Part shown: positions 9,625 through 17,805 of the stretch, in pieces
How positions within the stretch are numbered: position 1 is the first letter of the stretch
Layout of the letters: each line of letters opens with the position of its first letter
Assembly (NCBI RefSeq): GCF_037940415.1
Contig: NZ_CP149798.1
Location: 1,240,001 to 1,304,000, forward strand
DNA from: Streptomyces sp. f51
GTDB lineage: Bacteria > Actinomycetota > Actinomycetes > Streptomycetales > Streptomycetaceae
DNA: 64,000 bases
Direction: 5' to 3'
Made by a program: the position numbers and the translations under genes
The notes under the pieces: model-generated
What the model was told of the DNA's origin: nothing
The model's database searches: none
Seen by the model: the letters and a program-made list of their open reading frames with translations, nothing else

Positions 9625-11241
9625 ATGACCAGCCAGTCCACCACGCAGTCCGTGCCTGCCCTCGGTACGCACCCGGCCTCCGGCTCCAACCCGAGCCGCG
9701 CCGAGACCCGGGAACAGCTCTCCAAGGCGACGTACGACCTCCTCGTCATCGGCGGCGGCATCCTGGGCATCTCCACCGCCTGGCACGCCGCGCAGTCCGG
9801 GCTGCGGGTGGCTCTGGTCGACGCCGGCGACTTCGCCGGCGCCACCTCCTCCGCGTCCTCCAAGCTCCTCCACGGCGGTCTGCGCTACCTCCAGACCGGC
9901 GCGGTGAAGCTGGTCGCCGAGAACCACTTCGAGCGCCGTGCGGTCTCCCGCCAGGTGGCACCCCACCTGGCGAATCCGCTCACGTTCTACCTCCCCGTGT
10001 ACAAGGGCGGGCCGCACGGCGCGGCGAAGCTCGGAGCGGGCGTCTTCGCCTACTCCGCCCTCTCCGCCTTCGGTGACGGCGTGGGACACCTGCTGAGCCC
10101 CTCCAAGGCCGCGCAGGACGTGCCCGAGCTGCGCACCGACAACCTCAAGGCCGTGGCCGTGTACGGCGACGACCAGATGAACGACTCCCGCATGGCGCTG
10201 ATGACGGTCCGCGCGGCCGTCGAGTCGGGGGCCGCGGTCCTGAACCACGCGGAGGTCACGGGCCTGCGCTTCACCCGGGGCCGGGTGACGGGCGCGGAAC
10301 TGCGGGACCGGCTGTCCGGCGACGAGTTCGGCGTGAGCGCGCGGCTCGTGCTGAACGCGACCGGCCCGTGGGTCGACCACCTGCGCAGGATGGAGGACCC
10401 GAAGGCGGCTCCGTCGATCCGGCTGTCCAAGGGCGCGCACCTGGTCCTCAAGCGCACCTCCCCGTGGAAGGCCGCGCTGGCCACCCCGATCGACAAGTAC
10501 CGCATCACCTTCGCCCTCCCGTGGGAGGACATGCTGCTGCTCGGCACCACGGACGAGGAGTACGAGGGCGACCCGGCGGACGTCTCGGTCAAGGAGAAGG
10601 ACACGGCCCAGATACTCGACGAGGCCGCGTTCTCCATCCGCGACCAGCAGCTCTCGCGCGATCTGATCACGTACGCGTTCGCCGGTCTGCGGGTGCTGCC
10701 TGGCGGTCCCGGCGACACCTCGAAGGCCAAGCGCGAGACGGTCGTCACGGAGGGCCGGGGCGGGATGCTGTCCGTCGCGGGCGGCAAGTGGACCACCTTC
10801 CGGCACATCGGCCGCACCGTCATGAAGAAGCTGGAGTCGCTGCCGGGCCGGCCCCTGGGCGAGGACTTCGAGCCGATCTCCGAACTGCCGAAGCGGATGC
10901 CGCTCCCCGGCGTCGCCAATCCGCGGGCGGTCGCCCACCGCCTCCTGGTGGACGGCCCGGCTCCCGGCCCGCGCATGGCCGCCGACACGGCCCGGCATCT
11001 GGCCACCCACTACGGCTCGCTGGCCTTCGACATCGCCCGGCTGGCCAACGAGGACCCGGCGCTCGGCGAGCGCGTCCACCCGGACGCCCCGGAGATCTGG
11101 GCGCAGGTCGTCTACGCCCGGGACAACGAGTGGGCCGAGACGGCGGACGACGTGCTGCGCCGCCGTACGACGCTGACGATCCGGGGTCTGGCCACGGACG
11201 AGGTCCGCGGCCGGGTCCAGGACCTGCTCGACGACAAGTAG
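9625..11241 (+). CDS. glpD: Aerobic glycerol-3-phosphate dehydrogenase
   Basis: This 538-residue FAD enzyme oxidises glycerol-3-phosphate to dihydroxyacetone phosphate and passes electrons to quinone at the membrane. The dinucleotide fold is at about 33-65 (LLVIGGGILGISTAWHAA), followed by the family motif SKLLHGGLRYLQ and, near 380, GGKWTTFRHIGR. A C-terminal alpha domain completes it. GAGGAGT lies 11 nt before the ATG. It is the last gene of the glycerol operon, and a perfect 16-bp hairpin follows 10 nt after the stop. Confidence 0.96.
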   Translation: MTSQSTTQSVPALGTHPASGSNPSRAETREQLSKATYDLLVIGGGILGISTAWHAAQSGLRVALVDAGDFAGATSSASSKLLHGGLRYLQTGAVKLVAENHFERRAVSRQVAPHLANPLTFYLPVYKGGPHGAAKLGAGVFAYSALSAFGDGVGHLLSPSKAAQDVPELRTDNLKAVAVYGDDQMNDSRMALMTVRAAVESGAAVLNHAEVTGLRFTRGRVTGAELRDRLSGDEFGVSARLVLNATGPWVDHLRRMEDPKAAPSIRLSKGAHLVLKRTSPWKAALATPIDKYRITFALPWEDMLLLGTTDEEYEGDPADVSVKEKDTAQILDEAAFSIRDQQLSRDLITYAFAGLRVLPGGPGDTSKAKRETVVTEGRGGMLSVAGGKWTTFRHIGRTVMKKLESLPGRPLGEDFEPISELPKRMPLPGVANPRAVAHRLLVDGPAPGPRMAADTARHLATHYGSLAFDIARLANEDPALGERVHPDAPEIWAQVVYARDNEWAETADDVLRRRTTLTIRGLATDEVRGRVQDLLDDK

Positions 11242-11251
11242 GCGTCCACGG

Positions 11252-11296
11252 ACGGGTGAGGGGCGGCTCCCACGGGGGGTGCCGCCCCTCACCCGT
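11252..11296 (+). terminator. Strong hairpin terminating glpFKD
   Basis: The arms ACGGGTGAGGGGCGGC (11252-11267) and GCCGCCCCTCACCCGT (11281-11296) are perfect complements over 16 bp with a 13-nt loop, starting 10 nt after the glpD stop. Confidence 0.85.
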
Positions 11297-11534
11297 GTAC
11301 GGTCACCGCGCGCGCTCGCGGACCCCTGCGGCGCGGCAAGACGCTCCGCCGGCGGGCGAGTTGGCCGGGGACGGCCGGCCCGGGCCCGCGGGGCGGGGTG
11401 GCGGGCGCGCGTGTTTCCCGGGCCCCGACGGGGCAGTGATCCGTTCACTCCCCCGTGCAAGGGGGCTGCGGAGGTCCCCTCGGCACGCCGTAAGGTTGAG
11501 GCGTACGCGAGGGCACATCGGAAGGAGGCGCTGG

Positions 11535-12719
11535 GTGATCGAGCTGGAGGGGGTTCCCGAGCTGATCGACCCAGTCATGGTGGCCGCGTTCGAGGGCTGG
11601 AACGACGCCGGTGACGCCGCCTCCGCCGCGGTCGCGCATCTGGACCGGGAATGGAAGGGCGAGGTGTTCGCGGCGCTGGACGCCGAGGACTACTACGACT
11701 TCCAGGTGAACCGGCCGACCGTGTGGCTGGACGGCGGCGTACGCAAGATCACCTGGCCCACCACGCGCCTGTCGGTGGTCCGGATCGGCGGCGAGAAGCC
11801 GCGCGATCTGGTGCTGGTGCGCGGTATCGAGCCGTCGATGCGCTGGCGCTCGTTCTGCAACGAACTGCTCGGCTTCGCGCACGAACTGGGCGTGGAGCTG
11901 GTGGTGATCCTGGGCGCGCTGCTCGGCGACACCCCGCACACCCGTCCGGTGCCGGTCAGCGGGGTCACCTCCGACGCCGATCTGGCCCGCACAATGGATC
12001 TGGAGGAGACCAAGTACGAGGGCCCCACGGGCATCGTCGGCATCCTCCAGGAGGCGTGCACGCACGCGGGCGTCCCCGCGGTGTCCCTGTGGGCGGCCGT
12101 ACCGCACTACGTGTCGCAGCCGCCCAACCCGAAGGCGACGCTGGCCCTGCTCAACCGTCTGGAGGATCTGATCGACCTGCGCATCCCGCTGGGCGAGCTG
12201 CCCGAGGACGCGCGGGCCTGGCAGCTGGGCGTCGACCAGCTCGCCGCCGAGGACAGCGAGGTCGCCGAGTACGTGCAGACGCTGGAGGAGGCCCGGGACA
12301 CCGCCGAGCTGCCCGAGGCGTCCGGCGAGGCGATCGCCCGCGAGTTCGAGCGCTATCTGCGCCGCAGGGACGGCGGCGGTCCGGCGGCGGGAGCCCCGGG
12401 CCACGCCACGGAGAGCGGCGAGCCGGCCTCGTACCTCCGCGACACTCCCGGCGGTCGCACCCGGCCGCCGCTGACCCAGCGGCCCGAGTCCGGCGGCGCT
12501 CAGGAAGGCGGGGCGGAGGCCCGGGACCGCGAGTCCGGCACGGAACCGGACACGGAGCCGGAGACGGAGCCGGGCACGGAGTCCGGCACCGGTTCGGGCA
12601 TCGGTTCCGGCGCCGGGACCGGCTCCTCGGAGGGCTCGGACACCCCGCCGCCACGGAACGCGCCGGAGTCCCCCGACACCCCGGACACCTCCGACACGGA
12701 GGACCCCACCGGGGAGTGA
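11535..12719 (+). CDS. parJ: PAC2-family protein, ParJ-like chromosome segregation factor
   Basis: This 394-residue protein has a PAC2 (proteasome assembly chaperone-like) domain over about 1-285, with family stretches VMVAAFEGWNDAGDAASAA, VRGIEPSMRWRSF and GALLGDTPHTRPVPV. The S. coelicolor homologue at this position (SCO1662, ParJ) was reported to interact with ParA and influence its polymerisation during sporulation. The last ~100 residues are a low-complexity tail rich in Glu, Ser, Thr, Pro and Gly with EPxTEPxTEP-type repeats, probably disordered. The GTG at 11535 has GAAGGAGG 6 nt upstream; a longer upstream frame overlaps glpD and was rejected. Its function here rests on position and family. 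Confidence 0.85.
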   Translation: MIELEGVPELIDPVMVAAFEGWNDAGDAASAAVAHLDREWKGEVFAALDAEDYYDFQVNRPTVWLDGGVRKITWPTTRLSVVRIGGEKPRDLVLVRGIEPSMRWRSFCNELLGFAHELGVELVVILGALLGDTPHTRPVPVSGVTSDADLARTMDLEETKYEGPTGIVGILQEACTHAGVPAVSLWAAVPHYVSQPPNPKATLALLNRLEDLIDLRIPLGELPEDARAWQLGVDQLAAEDSEVAEYVQTLEEARDTAELPEASGEAIAREFERYLRRRDGGGPAAGAPGHATESGEPASYLRDTPGGRTRPPLTQRPESGGAQEGGAEARDRESGTEPDTEPETEPGTESGTGSGIGSGAGTGSSEGSDTPPPRNAPESPDTPDTSDTEDPTGE

Positions 12720-12774
12720 ACTCCCGTCCGGGCCGCCGGAATCGAGACCGCGGGCCGGGCCGCCGGACCGATCG

Positions 12775-12811
12775 GGAAGGGGCGGTACGCGTCACGCGTA
12801 CCGCCCCTTCC
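12775..12811 (+). terminator. Perfect hairpin after parJ
   Basis: The arms 12775-12791 and 12795-12811 are perfect complements over 17 bp with a 3-nt loop (TCA). It lies 55 nt downstream of the parJ stop and should end its transcript. Confidence 0.85.
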
Positions 12812-13065
12812 GGCTGTCCGGGACCGGAGCCGCTTCCGTCGACCACCGCTGCCGCCCCGGCACATGACACCCGCCTCGACGGCCTTTGGCCTGAATCAGG
12901 CGTGACATCTGTTTCAGGACGGATTGCACACGTTGCCCAATTCAACTTGTTCTCAAACCAAATTGGCGAATTCGGGGTGGACGGGATGCCGGGGGCGTGC
13001 CAGGTTGTGCGTCGAACGGCACACGCAGGGACCGGCACCCCAGGGATCGAAGGGAGCGGTACGCG
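12812..13065 (+). promoter_or_regulatory. AT-rich upstream region of the S8 peptidase gene
   Basis: Bases 12925-12975 are strikingly AT-rich for this genome and contain CCAATT and AATTGG arms about 20 bases apart, plus GAATTC. This is the only place for the promoter of the peptidase/Gln-rich pair. No -10 can be named with confidence. Confidence 0.4.
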
Positions 13066-14823
13066 ATGACCGACCAGGTACAGCCGGCGCAGGACCCGGG
13101 AACGTCCGGGCCGGGCCCCGACGGAGCGGGATTCACCTACCGAGGAGCCGAGCAGGAACTGATCGTCGTCGCCCGTCCGGAGGCCAGGCTGCGCGCACGG
13201 GCCGAGGGCGTCCGCTCCGCGGCGGGCGCCGACGTCTCGGCCCTCGACATGTTCCTCAGTGACGAACAGCTCGTCCTGGAGCCGCTGTTCGGCAGCGAGG
13301 AACGGCTGCGGCCGTCGCCCGCGGGCACCGGGAGCGGGCCCGACCTCGCGCTCTTCTACCGGCTGCGCGGCGCGCGGAACCGCGCCCAGGAACTGCGCGC
13401 ACGGATCGCGGCGCTTCCGGGGATCGAGGCGGCGTACGTGAAGCCCGGCGCCGTACCCGCGTCGCCGCGGCCGGCGCCGTGGACGGGCCCGGGCACGACG
13501 CCGGGCACGGACGACGGCGGGCGGCTGAAGGAAGGGGCGCCCGTCACACCGGACTTCACCAGCAGGCAGGGCTATCTGCGCCCGGCGCCCGAGGGCGTCG
13601 ACGCGTACTGGGCGTGGCAGCGGCCGGGCGGTTCGGGCCAGGGCGTCACGGTGATCGACGTGGAGGGCGCCTGGCAGCTCGGGCACGAGGACCTGTCGTC
13701 CAGGCTCGCCGGCGTGGTCGTCGGCACACCGCACACGGATCTCGCCTGGCGCAACCACGGCACCGCCGTCATCGGAGTGCTCGGCGGCGACCGCGACGAG
13801 CGCGGGATCACCGGGATCGTGCCGGACGCGGTGACCGCGGCCGCGTCCTTCCAGGGCATCGGGACGGCCGCGGCGATCCACGCGGCGGCGGAACGGCTGA
13901 GCCCGGGCGACATCGTCCTGGTCGAACTGCACGCCCCCGGGCCCCGGTTCGACTTCGAGGAGCGTGACAGCCAGGCGGGGTACATCGCGCTGGAGTGGTG
14001 GCCCGACGACTTCGCCGCGATCCAGGACGCGACGGCCCGGGGCATCGTCGTGGTCGCGGCGGCGGGCAACGGCGGCGAGTCGCTCGACGACGCGCTCTAC
14101 GAACGGCGGCCCGCGGAGTTCCCCGCGTGGTGGCGCAACCCCTTCAACCCCTCGAACCCGTCCTCCGGTGCCGTCCTGGTCGGGGCGGGAGCGCCGCCGC
14201 CCGGCACGCACGGCCGCGACCACGGGCCGGACCGTTCACGGCTCGCGTTCTCCAACTACGGCGCGCGCGTGGACGCCCAGGGCTGGGGTCGCGAGGTCAC
14301 GACCACCGGCGGCTTCTGGGACCGGCCCGGAGATCTCCAGGGCGGGGCCGAGGAGATCGCCTGGTACACGGACACGTTCTCGGGGACCTCATCCGCCTCC
14401 CCGGTGGTGGTCGGCGCCCTGGCCTCGCTCCAGGGCATGCTCAGGGCCGCGGGCCAGGCGCCGATGTCCTCGGAACGTGCGCGCGTCCTGCTGCGGGCGA
14501 CGGGTTCCCCGCAGCAGGACGCGCCGGGCCGGCCCGCCTCCCAGCGGATCGGCAGCCGGCCGGACATCAGGTCCGCGGTCACCCGGCTGCTGCCGGAGGC
14601 GGTCGGTTCGGGCCGTGCGGAGCGGTACTGGGACGAACTGCTGCCGTATCCGCGTGAACTCCCGCCGAGGCTCCGGCTGTACGTGTCCGGTGCCTGGCGC
14701 AGTCTCGACCGTCCGTCCCCCGAGATCCGCCAGGCGGTGCACTCCGCCTTCGCGGGGGGACGGCCCGACGTACGGGTCTGGTTCGCGGACGACGAGATCG
14801 TCGGCCTGGTCGTCACGGGCTGA
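13066..14823 (+). CDS. S8 (subtilisin-like) serine peptidase without signal peptide, with novel C-terminal module
   Basis: This 585-residue protein carries a complete subtilase triad: Asp198 (VTVIDVEG), His231 (NHGTAVIG) and Ser442 (FSGTSSASP), with the oxyanion Asn335 in AAAGNGG. Residues ~23-130 look like an inhibitor_I9-type propeptide, ending ALPGIEAAYVKP. There is no signal peptide or membrane segment, so it probably works inside the cell. The last ~50 residues (about 536-585, LRLYVSGAWRSL to the end) resemble the C-terminus of the next gene product. The ATG at 13066 has GGGAG upstream and was preferred over an in-frame upstream codon at 12997. It is 67 nt from the Gln-rich gene on the same strand. 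The partner and target are unknown. Confidence 0.88.
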   Translation: MTDQVQPAQDPGTSGPGPDGAGFTYRGAEQELIVVARPEARLRARAEGVRSAAGADVSALDMFLSDEQLVLEPLFGSEERLRPSPAGTGSGPDLALFYRLRGARNRAQELRARIAALPGIEAAYVKPGAVPASPRPAPWTGPGTTPGTDDGGRLKEGAPVTPDFTSRQGYLRPAPEGVDAYWAWQRPGGSGQGVTVIDVEGAWQLGHEDLSSRLAGVVVGTPHTDLAWRNHGTAVIGVLGGDRDERGITGIVPDAVTAAASFQGIGTAAAIHAAAERLSPGDIVLVELHAPGPRFDFEERDSQAGYIALEWWPDDFAAIQDATARGIVVVAAAGNGGESLDDALYERRPAEFPAWWRNPFNPSNPSSGAVLVGAGAPPPGTHGRDHGPDRSRLAFSNYGARVDAQGWGREVTTTGGFWDRPGDLQGGAEEIAWYTDTFSGTSSASPVVVGALASLQGMLRAAGQAPMSSERARVLLRATGSPQQDAPGRPASQRIGSRPDIRSAVTRLLPEAVGSGRAERYWDELLPYPRELPPRLRLYVSGAWRSLDRPSPEIRQAVHSAFAGGRPDVRVWFADDEIVGLVVTG

Positions 14824-14890
14824 GGACGTGGTCCGACCGATCCCGACCCGACGGAACGCAACCAACCATGAATGGAAGGTGGCACGCAGC

Positions 14891-15499
14891 ATGAGCACGA
14901 TCCCGCAGATGAGCCAGCAGGGACAGCAGCAGTACCCGAGCACCTCGCCCTACCAGCAGCAGGGCTTCGGGCAGCAGATGCCGATGGGCCAGCAGCAGCC
15001 GGCCGTACAGCAGATGCCGTTCGGGCAGCAGGCGCAGCAGTCCTTCGGCCGGCAGGAGATCGGGCAGCAGGTTCCGCAGCACCTCCAGCAGCAGCTCCAG
15101 CAACTCGGCCAGCAGCAGCCGTTCCACCAGCTGCTCCAGCAGCTCGGCGGTCAGCAACTGGGCGGTCAGCAGCTCGGCGGCCAGCAGGTGGGCGGTCAGC
15201 ACGTGGGGGGCCAGCAGCACCAGCAGATCCAGCAGGGCGAGCCGCTGATCCTTCAGAGCGCCGTCGAGAACCGGTCGCTCGCCATCGGCACGGCCCAGCA
15301 CTTCCAGGACGTCGTCACCCCGCTGCCGGGCCAGCCGCAGGCCCTGTACCTGTTCATCGACAACGGCTGGCGCAGGCTGGTGCACCCCGATCCGTTGACC
15401 CATGAGGTGGTCCAGCGTGCCTTCGCCTTCGGGCAGCAGGTCCACGGGATCTACGACATCGGTACCGGTGCCCTCCAGTCCGTGATCGTGACCAGGTAG
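14891..15499 (+). CDS. Glutamine-rich, prion-like low-complexity protein sharing the C-terminal module of the adjacent peptidase
   Basis: I do not recognise this 202-residue protein as a named family. By hand count 48 of the first 115 residues are Gln, with runs QQQ and five tandem LGGQQ-like pentapeptides at about 85-109. Such composition is typical of prion-like disordered regions and rare in streptomycetes. From about 116 the sequence becomes ordinary, and residues ~150-202 (ALYLFIDNGWRRL to VIVTR) align with the end of the S8 peptidase just upstream: LY, GxWRxL, a P then V..AF, and a final V-T. A GGAAGGTGG site precedes the ATG. It has no signal or membrane segment. A substrate, scaffold or assembly partner of the peptidase is an inference. 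Confidence 0.8.
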   Translation: MSTIPQMSQQGQQQYPSTSPYQQQGFGQQMPMGQQQPAVQQMPFGQQAQQSFGRQEIGQQVPQHLQQQLQQLGQQQPFHQLLQQLGGQQLGGQQLGGQQVGGQHVGGQQHQQIQQGEPLILQSAVENRSLAIGTAQHFQDVVTPLPGQPQALYLFIDNGWRRLVHPDPLTHEVVQRAFAFGQQVHGIYDIGTGALQSVIVTR

Positions 15500-15524
15500 C
15501 GAGAAAGGGCCCCAGGAACGTGGA

Positions 15525-15557
15525 GAGTGCCGGGCGGAGGATCTCCGCCCGGCACTC
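15525..15557. terminator. Bidirectional hairpin between the Gln-rich gene and mshC
   Basis: The arms GAGTGCCGGGCGGAG (15525-15539) and CTCCGCCCGGCACTC (15543-15557) pair perfectly over 15 bp with a GAT loop. It lies between convergent genes and can serve both. Confidence 0.8.
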
Positions 15558-15598
15558 GGGTGTCCCGCCGCGCCCGTGGAGCGGCGCGGGACGTGGTC

Positions 15599-16828
15599 CT
15601 ACAGGGCGACGCCGAGGAGGGCGTCCACGGCCCGCGAGACGATGCCGGGGGCACCCTCGTCGGTGCCGCCCGACGCGTGCTGGAGCGCGGCCCAGCGGTC
15701 GACCGCGGCAAGCGCGGCGGGTGCGTCGAGGTCCTCGGCGAGCGCGGCGCGGATCTCCTCCACGAGCACCTCGGCGGGCGGCCCGTCGGGGCGGGACACC
15801 GCGGCCCGCCAGTCGTCCAGGCGCGCGAGGGCCTCTTCGAGGACGCCGTCCGTCCACTCCCAGTCGGAGCGGTAGTGGTGCGCGAGCAGCGCCAGGCGGA
15901 TGGCGGCGGGGTCGACGCCGTCGTGCCGCAGCCGGGACACGAAGACGAGGTTGCCCCTGGACTTCGACATCTTCTCGCCGTCCAGCGCGACCATGCCGGC
16001 GTGGACGTACGCCTTGGCCATCGGGAACTCGCCGGTCAGCACCTGGGCGTGCGAGGCGCCCATCTCGTGGTGCGGGAAGGCGAGGTCGGAGCCGCCGCCC
16101 TGGACGTCGAAGCCCATGCCCAGGTGGTCGAGGGCGATGGCGACGCACTCGATGTGCCAGCCGGGGCGGCCGCGGCCCAGAGAGCCGCCGTCCCAGCTCG
16201 GCTCGCCCTCGCGGGCGGCCATCCACAGCATCGGGTCGAGGGGGTTCTTCTTGCCGGGCCGGTCCGGGTCCCCGCCGCGTTCCGCGGAGAGGAGGCGCAT
16301 GGTGGCGGCGTCCAGGTTGGACACCTTGCCGAAGTCGGGGTCGGCCTCGACGGAGAAGTAGACGTCGCCTTCGAGTTCGTAGGCGGCGCCGGCGTCGCGC
16401 AGCCGCTCGACGAGCGGCACGATGCCGGGTATCGCCTCGACGGCGCCTATGTAGTGGCGCGGCGGCAGCATCCGCAGCGCGGTCATGTCCTCACGGAAGA
16501 GGGCGGTCTCCTTCTCGGCGAGTCCCACCCAGTCGACGCCGTCGCGTTCGGCCCGCTCCAGCAGCGGGTCGTCGACGTCCGTCACGTTCTGGACGTAGTG
16601 AACCTGCCGCTTGGTGTCGAGCCACACGCGCTGCACGAGGTCGAACGCGTTGTAGGTCGCCGCGTGTCCCATGTGGGTGGCGTCGTACGGCGTGATGCCG
16701 CAGACGTAGATACGGGCGACGGGACCGGGGGCGAGGGTGACGAGCCCACCGGTCGCGGTGTCGTGGATCCGGAGGTCGCGGCCCTCACCAGGCAGGGCGG
16801 GGACCTCAGAAGCGGGCCAGGCATACAT
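15599..16828 (-). CDS. mshC: Mycothiol ligase: L-cysteine:1D-myo-inositol 2-amino-2-deoxy-alpha-D-glucopyranoside ligase
   Basis: This 409-residue class-I synthetase-like enzyme joins cysteine to GlcN-Ins with ATP, the third step of mycothiol synthesis. It resembles cysteinyl-tRNA synthetase but is shorter, as MshC is. The zinc/substrate motif [14 protein letters not shown] (Cys about 43), the second Cys in [17 protein letters not shown] and the KMSKSRGN loop are all present. The MshC form of the first motif (ITPYDATH instead of the HIGHxR-type of CysS) separates it from CysS. A TAGGCT hexamer ends 6 nt before the ATG, and no good ribosome-binding site is seen, so a leaderless transcript is possible. 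It closes the minus-strand four-gene block from 19163. Confidence 0.93.
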   Translation of the reverse strand: MYAWPASEVPALPGEGRDLRIHDTATGGLVTLAPGPVARIYVCGITPYDATHMGHAATYNAFDLVQRVWLDTKRQVHYVQNVTDVDDPLLERAERDGVDWVGLAEKETALFREDMTALRMLPPRHYIGAVEAIPGIVPLVERLRDAGAAYELEGDVYFSVEADPDFGKVSNLDAATMRLLSAERGGDPDRPGKKNPLDPMLWMAAREGEPSWDGGSLGRGRPGWHIECVAIALDHLGMGFDVQGGGSDLAFPHHEMGASHAQVLTGEFPMAKAYVHAGMVALDGEKMSKSRGNLVFVSRLRHDGVDPAAIRLALLAHHYRSDWEWTDGVLEEALARLDDWRAAVSRPDGPPAEVLVEEIRAALAEDLDAPAALAAVDRWAALQHASGGTDEGAPGIVSRAVDALLGVAL

Positions 16829-16940
16829 GTCATGAGCCTAACCGGACGGGACTTCCGCATACGAACCGGGCAGCGTCTGAGACCCGGAAGCCCTGTCCCG
16901 CCACGGCCGGACCGGGTCACGCGGCGCCCGCCCGCGCGGT

Positions 16941-16991
16941 CCGGGGCCCCAGACCCGGGGGCCCCAGACCGGGGGCCCTAGACCGGGGGCC
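16941..16991. repeat. 14-bp tandem repeat overlapping the end of the SCO1664-family gene
   Basis: Units of CCGGGGGCCCCAGA type occur at 16941-16954, 16955-16968 and 16969-16982, with a partial fourth copy from 16983. The last copies encode the C-terminal Pro-Pro-Val and stop of the minus-strand gene. Each unit contains a GGGCCC core that could fold. Confidence 0.7.
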
Positions 16992-17805
16992 AGGGGATCG
17001 CGGGCCAGTCCCCGCTCGGCTCCGGGTGTCTCCCCGAGGCCAGCATGGCCCCGACCCGGGCGCGCGTGGCCTCGATCTCGGCCGGGGTGACGAGTTCGGC
17101 CAAGCGGGTGGCCAGCGGCCCCCCGGGCGCCAGCGAGTCGCGCAGCGAGCCCAGGACCTCCAGGGCCTCGTCCGTGAGCGGCTCGCCCGCCCATCCCCAC
17201 AACAGGGTGCGCAGTTTGTTCTCGGCGTTGAAGGTGACCCCGTGGTCGATGCCGTAGAGGCGGCCCTCCCGCGTGGGCAGCAGATGGCCGCCCTTGCGGT
17301 CGGCGTTGTTGATCACGGCGTCGAGGACGGCGAGCCGGCGCAGCCGGACGTCGTCGGCGTGCACGAGCAGGGCCGTCTCGCCCTCGCCGACCTCGGCGAA
17401 CCCGATGGCCTTCCAGCCCTCGGCGGGCTCCTCGCCCTCCACGAGCGCGAGCAGTCCCTCGCCGTCGCCGGCGGCGGAGGGCTCGATCCACATCTGGCAC
17501 ATGCCCTCGCCGTACGGCCCGTCGCGCAGCACGGTGGTGGGCACGAGCCCCCAGCCGGTGGCCTCGGAGACCTCGTAGGCCGCGACCTCGCGCTGGGCGA
17601 GGGTGCCGTCGGGGAAGTCCCACAGGGGCCGTTCCCCGGCGACGGGCTTGTAGACGCAGAAGGCCTCACGGCCCTCGTAGGACACGGAGCAGTACAGGAC
17701 CGCGTTCGAGGCCTCGCGGATCTGTCCCCGTACCTTCAGCTCGCCCCGGGCGAGCAGTTCGGCGGTGGTCACGCTCCGCGGCGGTATCCGTTCTGGCGCG
17801 GACAT
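16978..17805 (-). CDS. SCO1664-family conserved actinobacterial protein (PI3/4-kinase-like fold suspected)
   Basis: This 275-residue protein belongs to a family known to me only as 'SCO1664 family', restricted to actinobacteria and kept next to the DUF3090 and phosphomutase-like genes. Visible features are an N-terminal KGQI-like strand (VRGQIREASNAV), a conserved Lys in FCVYKPVAGERPLWDFPDG, and a kinase-like C-half with DAVINNADRKGGHLL and GIDHGVTFN. The last two resemble the catalytic (N-A-D-R) and metal-binding (I-D-H-G) loops of phosphatidylinositol-3/4-kinase-like or HipA-like kinases. The ATG at 17805 lies inside the end of the DUF3090 gene (37-nt overlap), so translation is probably coupled. 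Its substrate is unknown. Confidence 0.82.
   Translation of the reverse strand: MSAPERIPPRSVTTAELLARGELKVRGQIREASNAVLYCSVSYEGREAFCVYKPVAGERPLWDFPDGTLAQREVAAYEVSEATGWGLVPTTVLRDGPYGEGMCQMWIEPSAAGDGEGLLALVEGEEPAEGWKAIGFAEVGEGETALLVHADDVRLRRLAVLDAVINNADRKGGHLLPTREGRLYGIDHGVTFNAENKLRTLLWGWAGEPLTDEALEVLGSLRDSLAPGGPLATRLAELVTPAEIEATRARVGAMLASGRHPEPSGDWPAIPWPPV

Noticed and set aside
10368..11534. Longer parJ start inside glpD
   Set aside because: The in-frame upstream part overlaps glpD in another frame; the GTG at 11535 has GAAGGAGG at correct spacing and begins the PAC2 homology.
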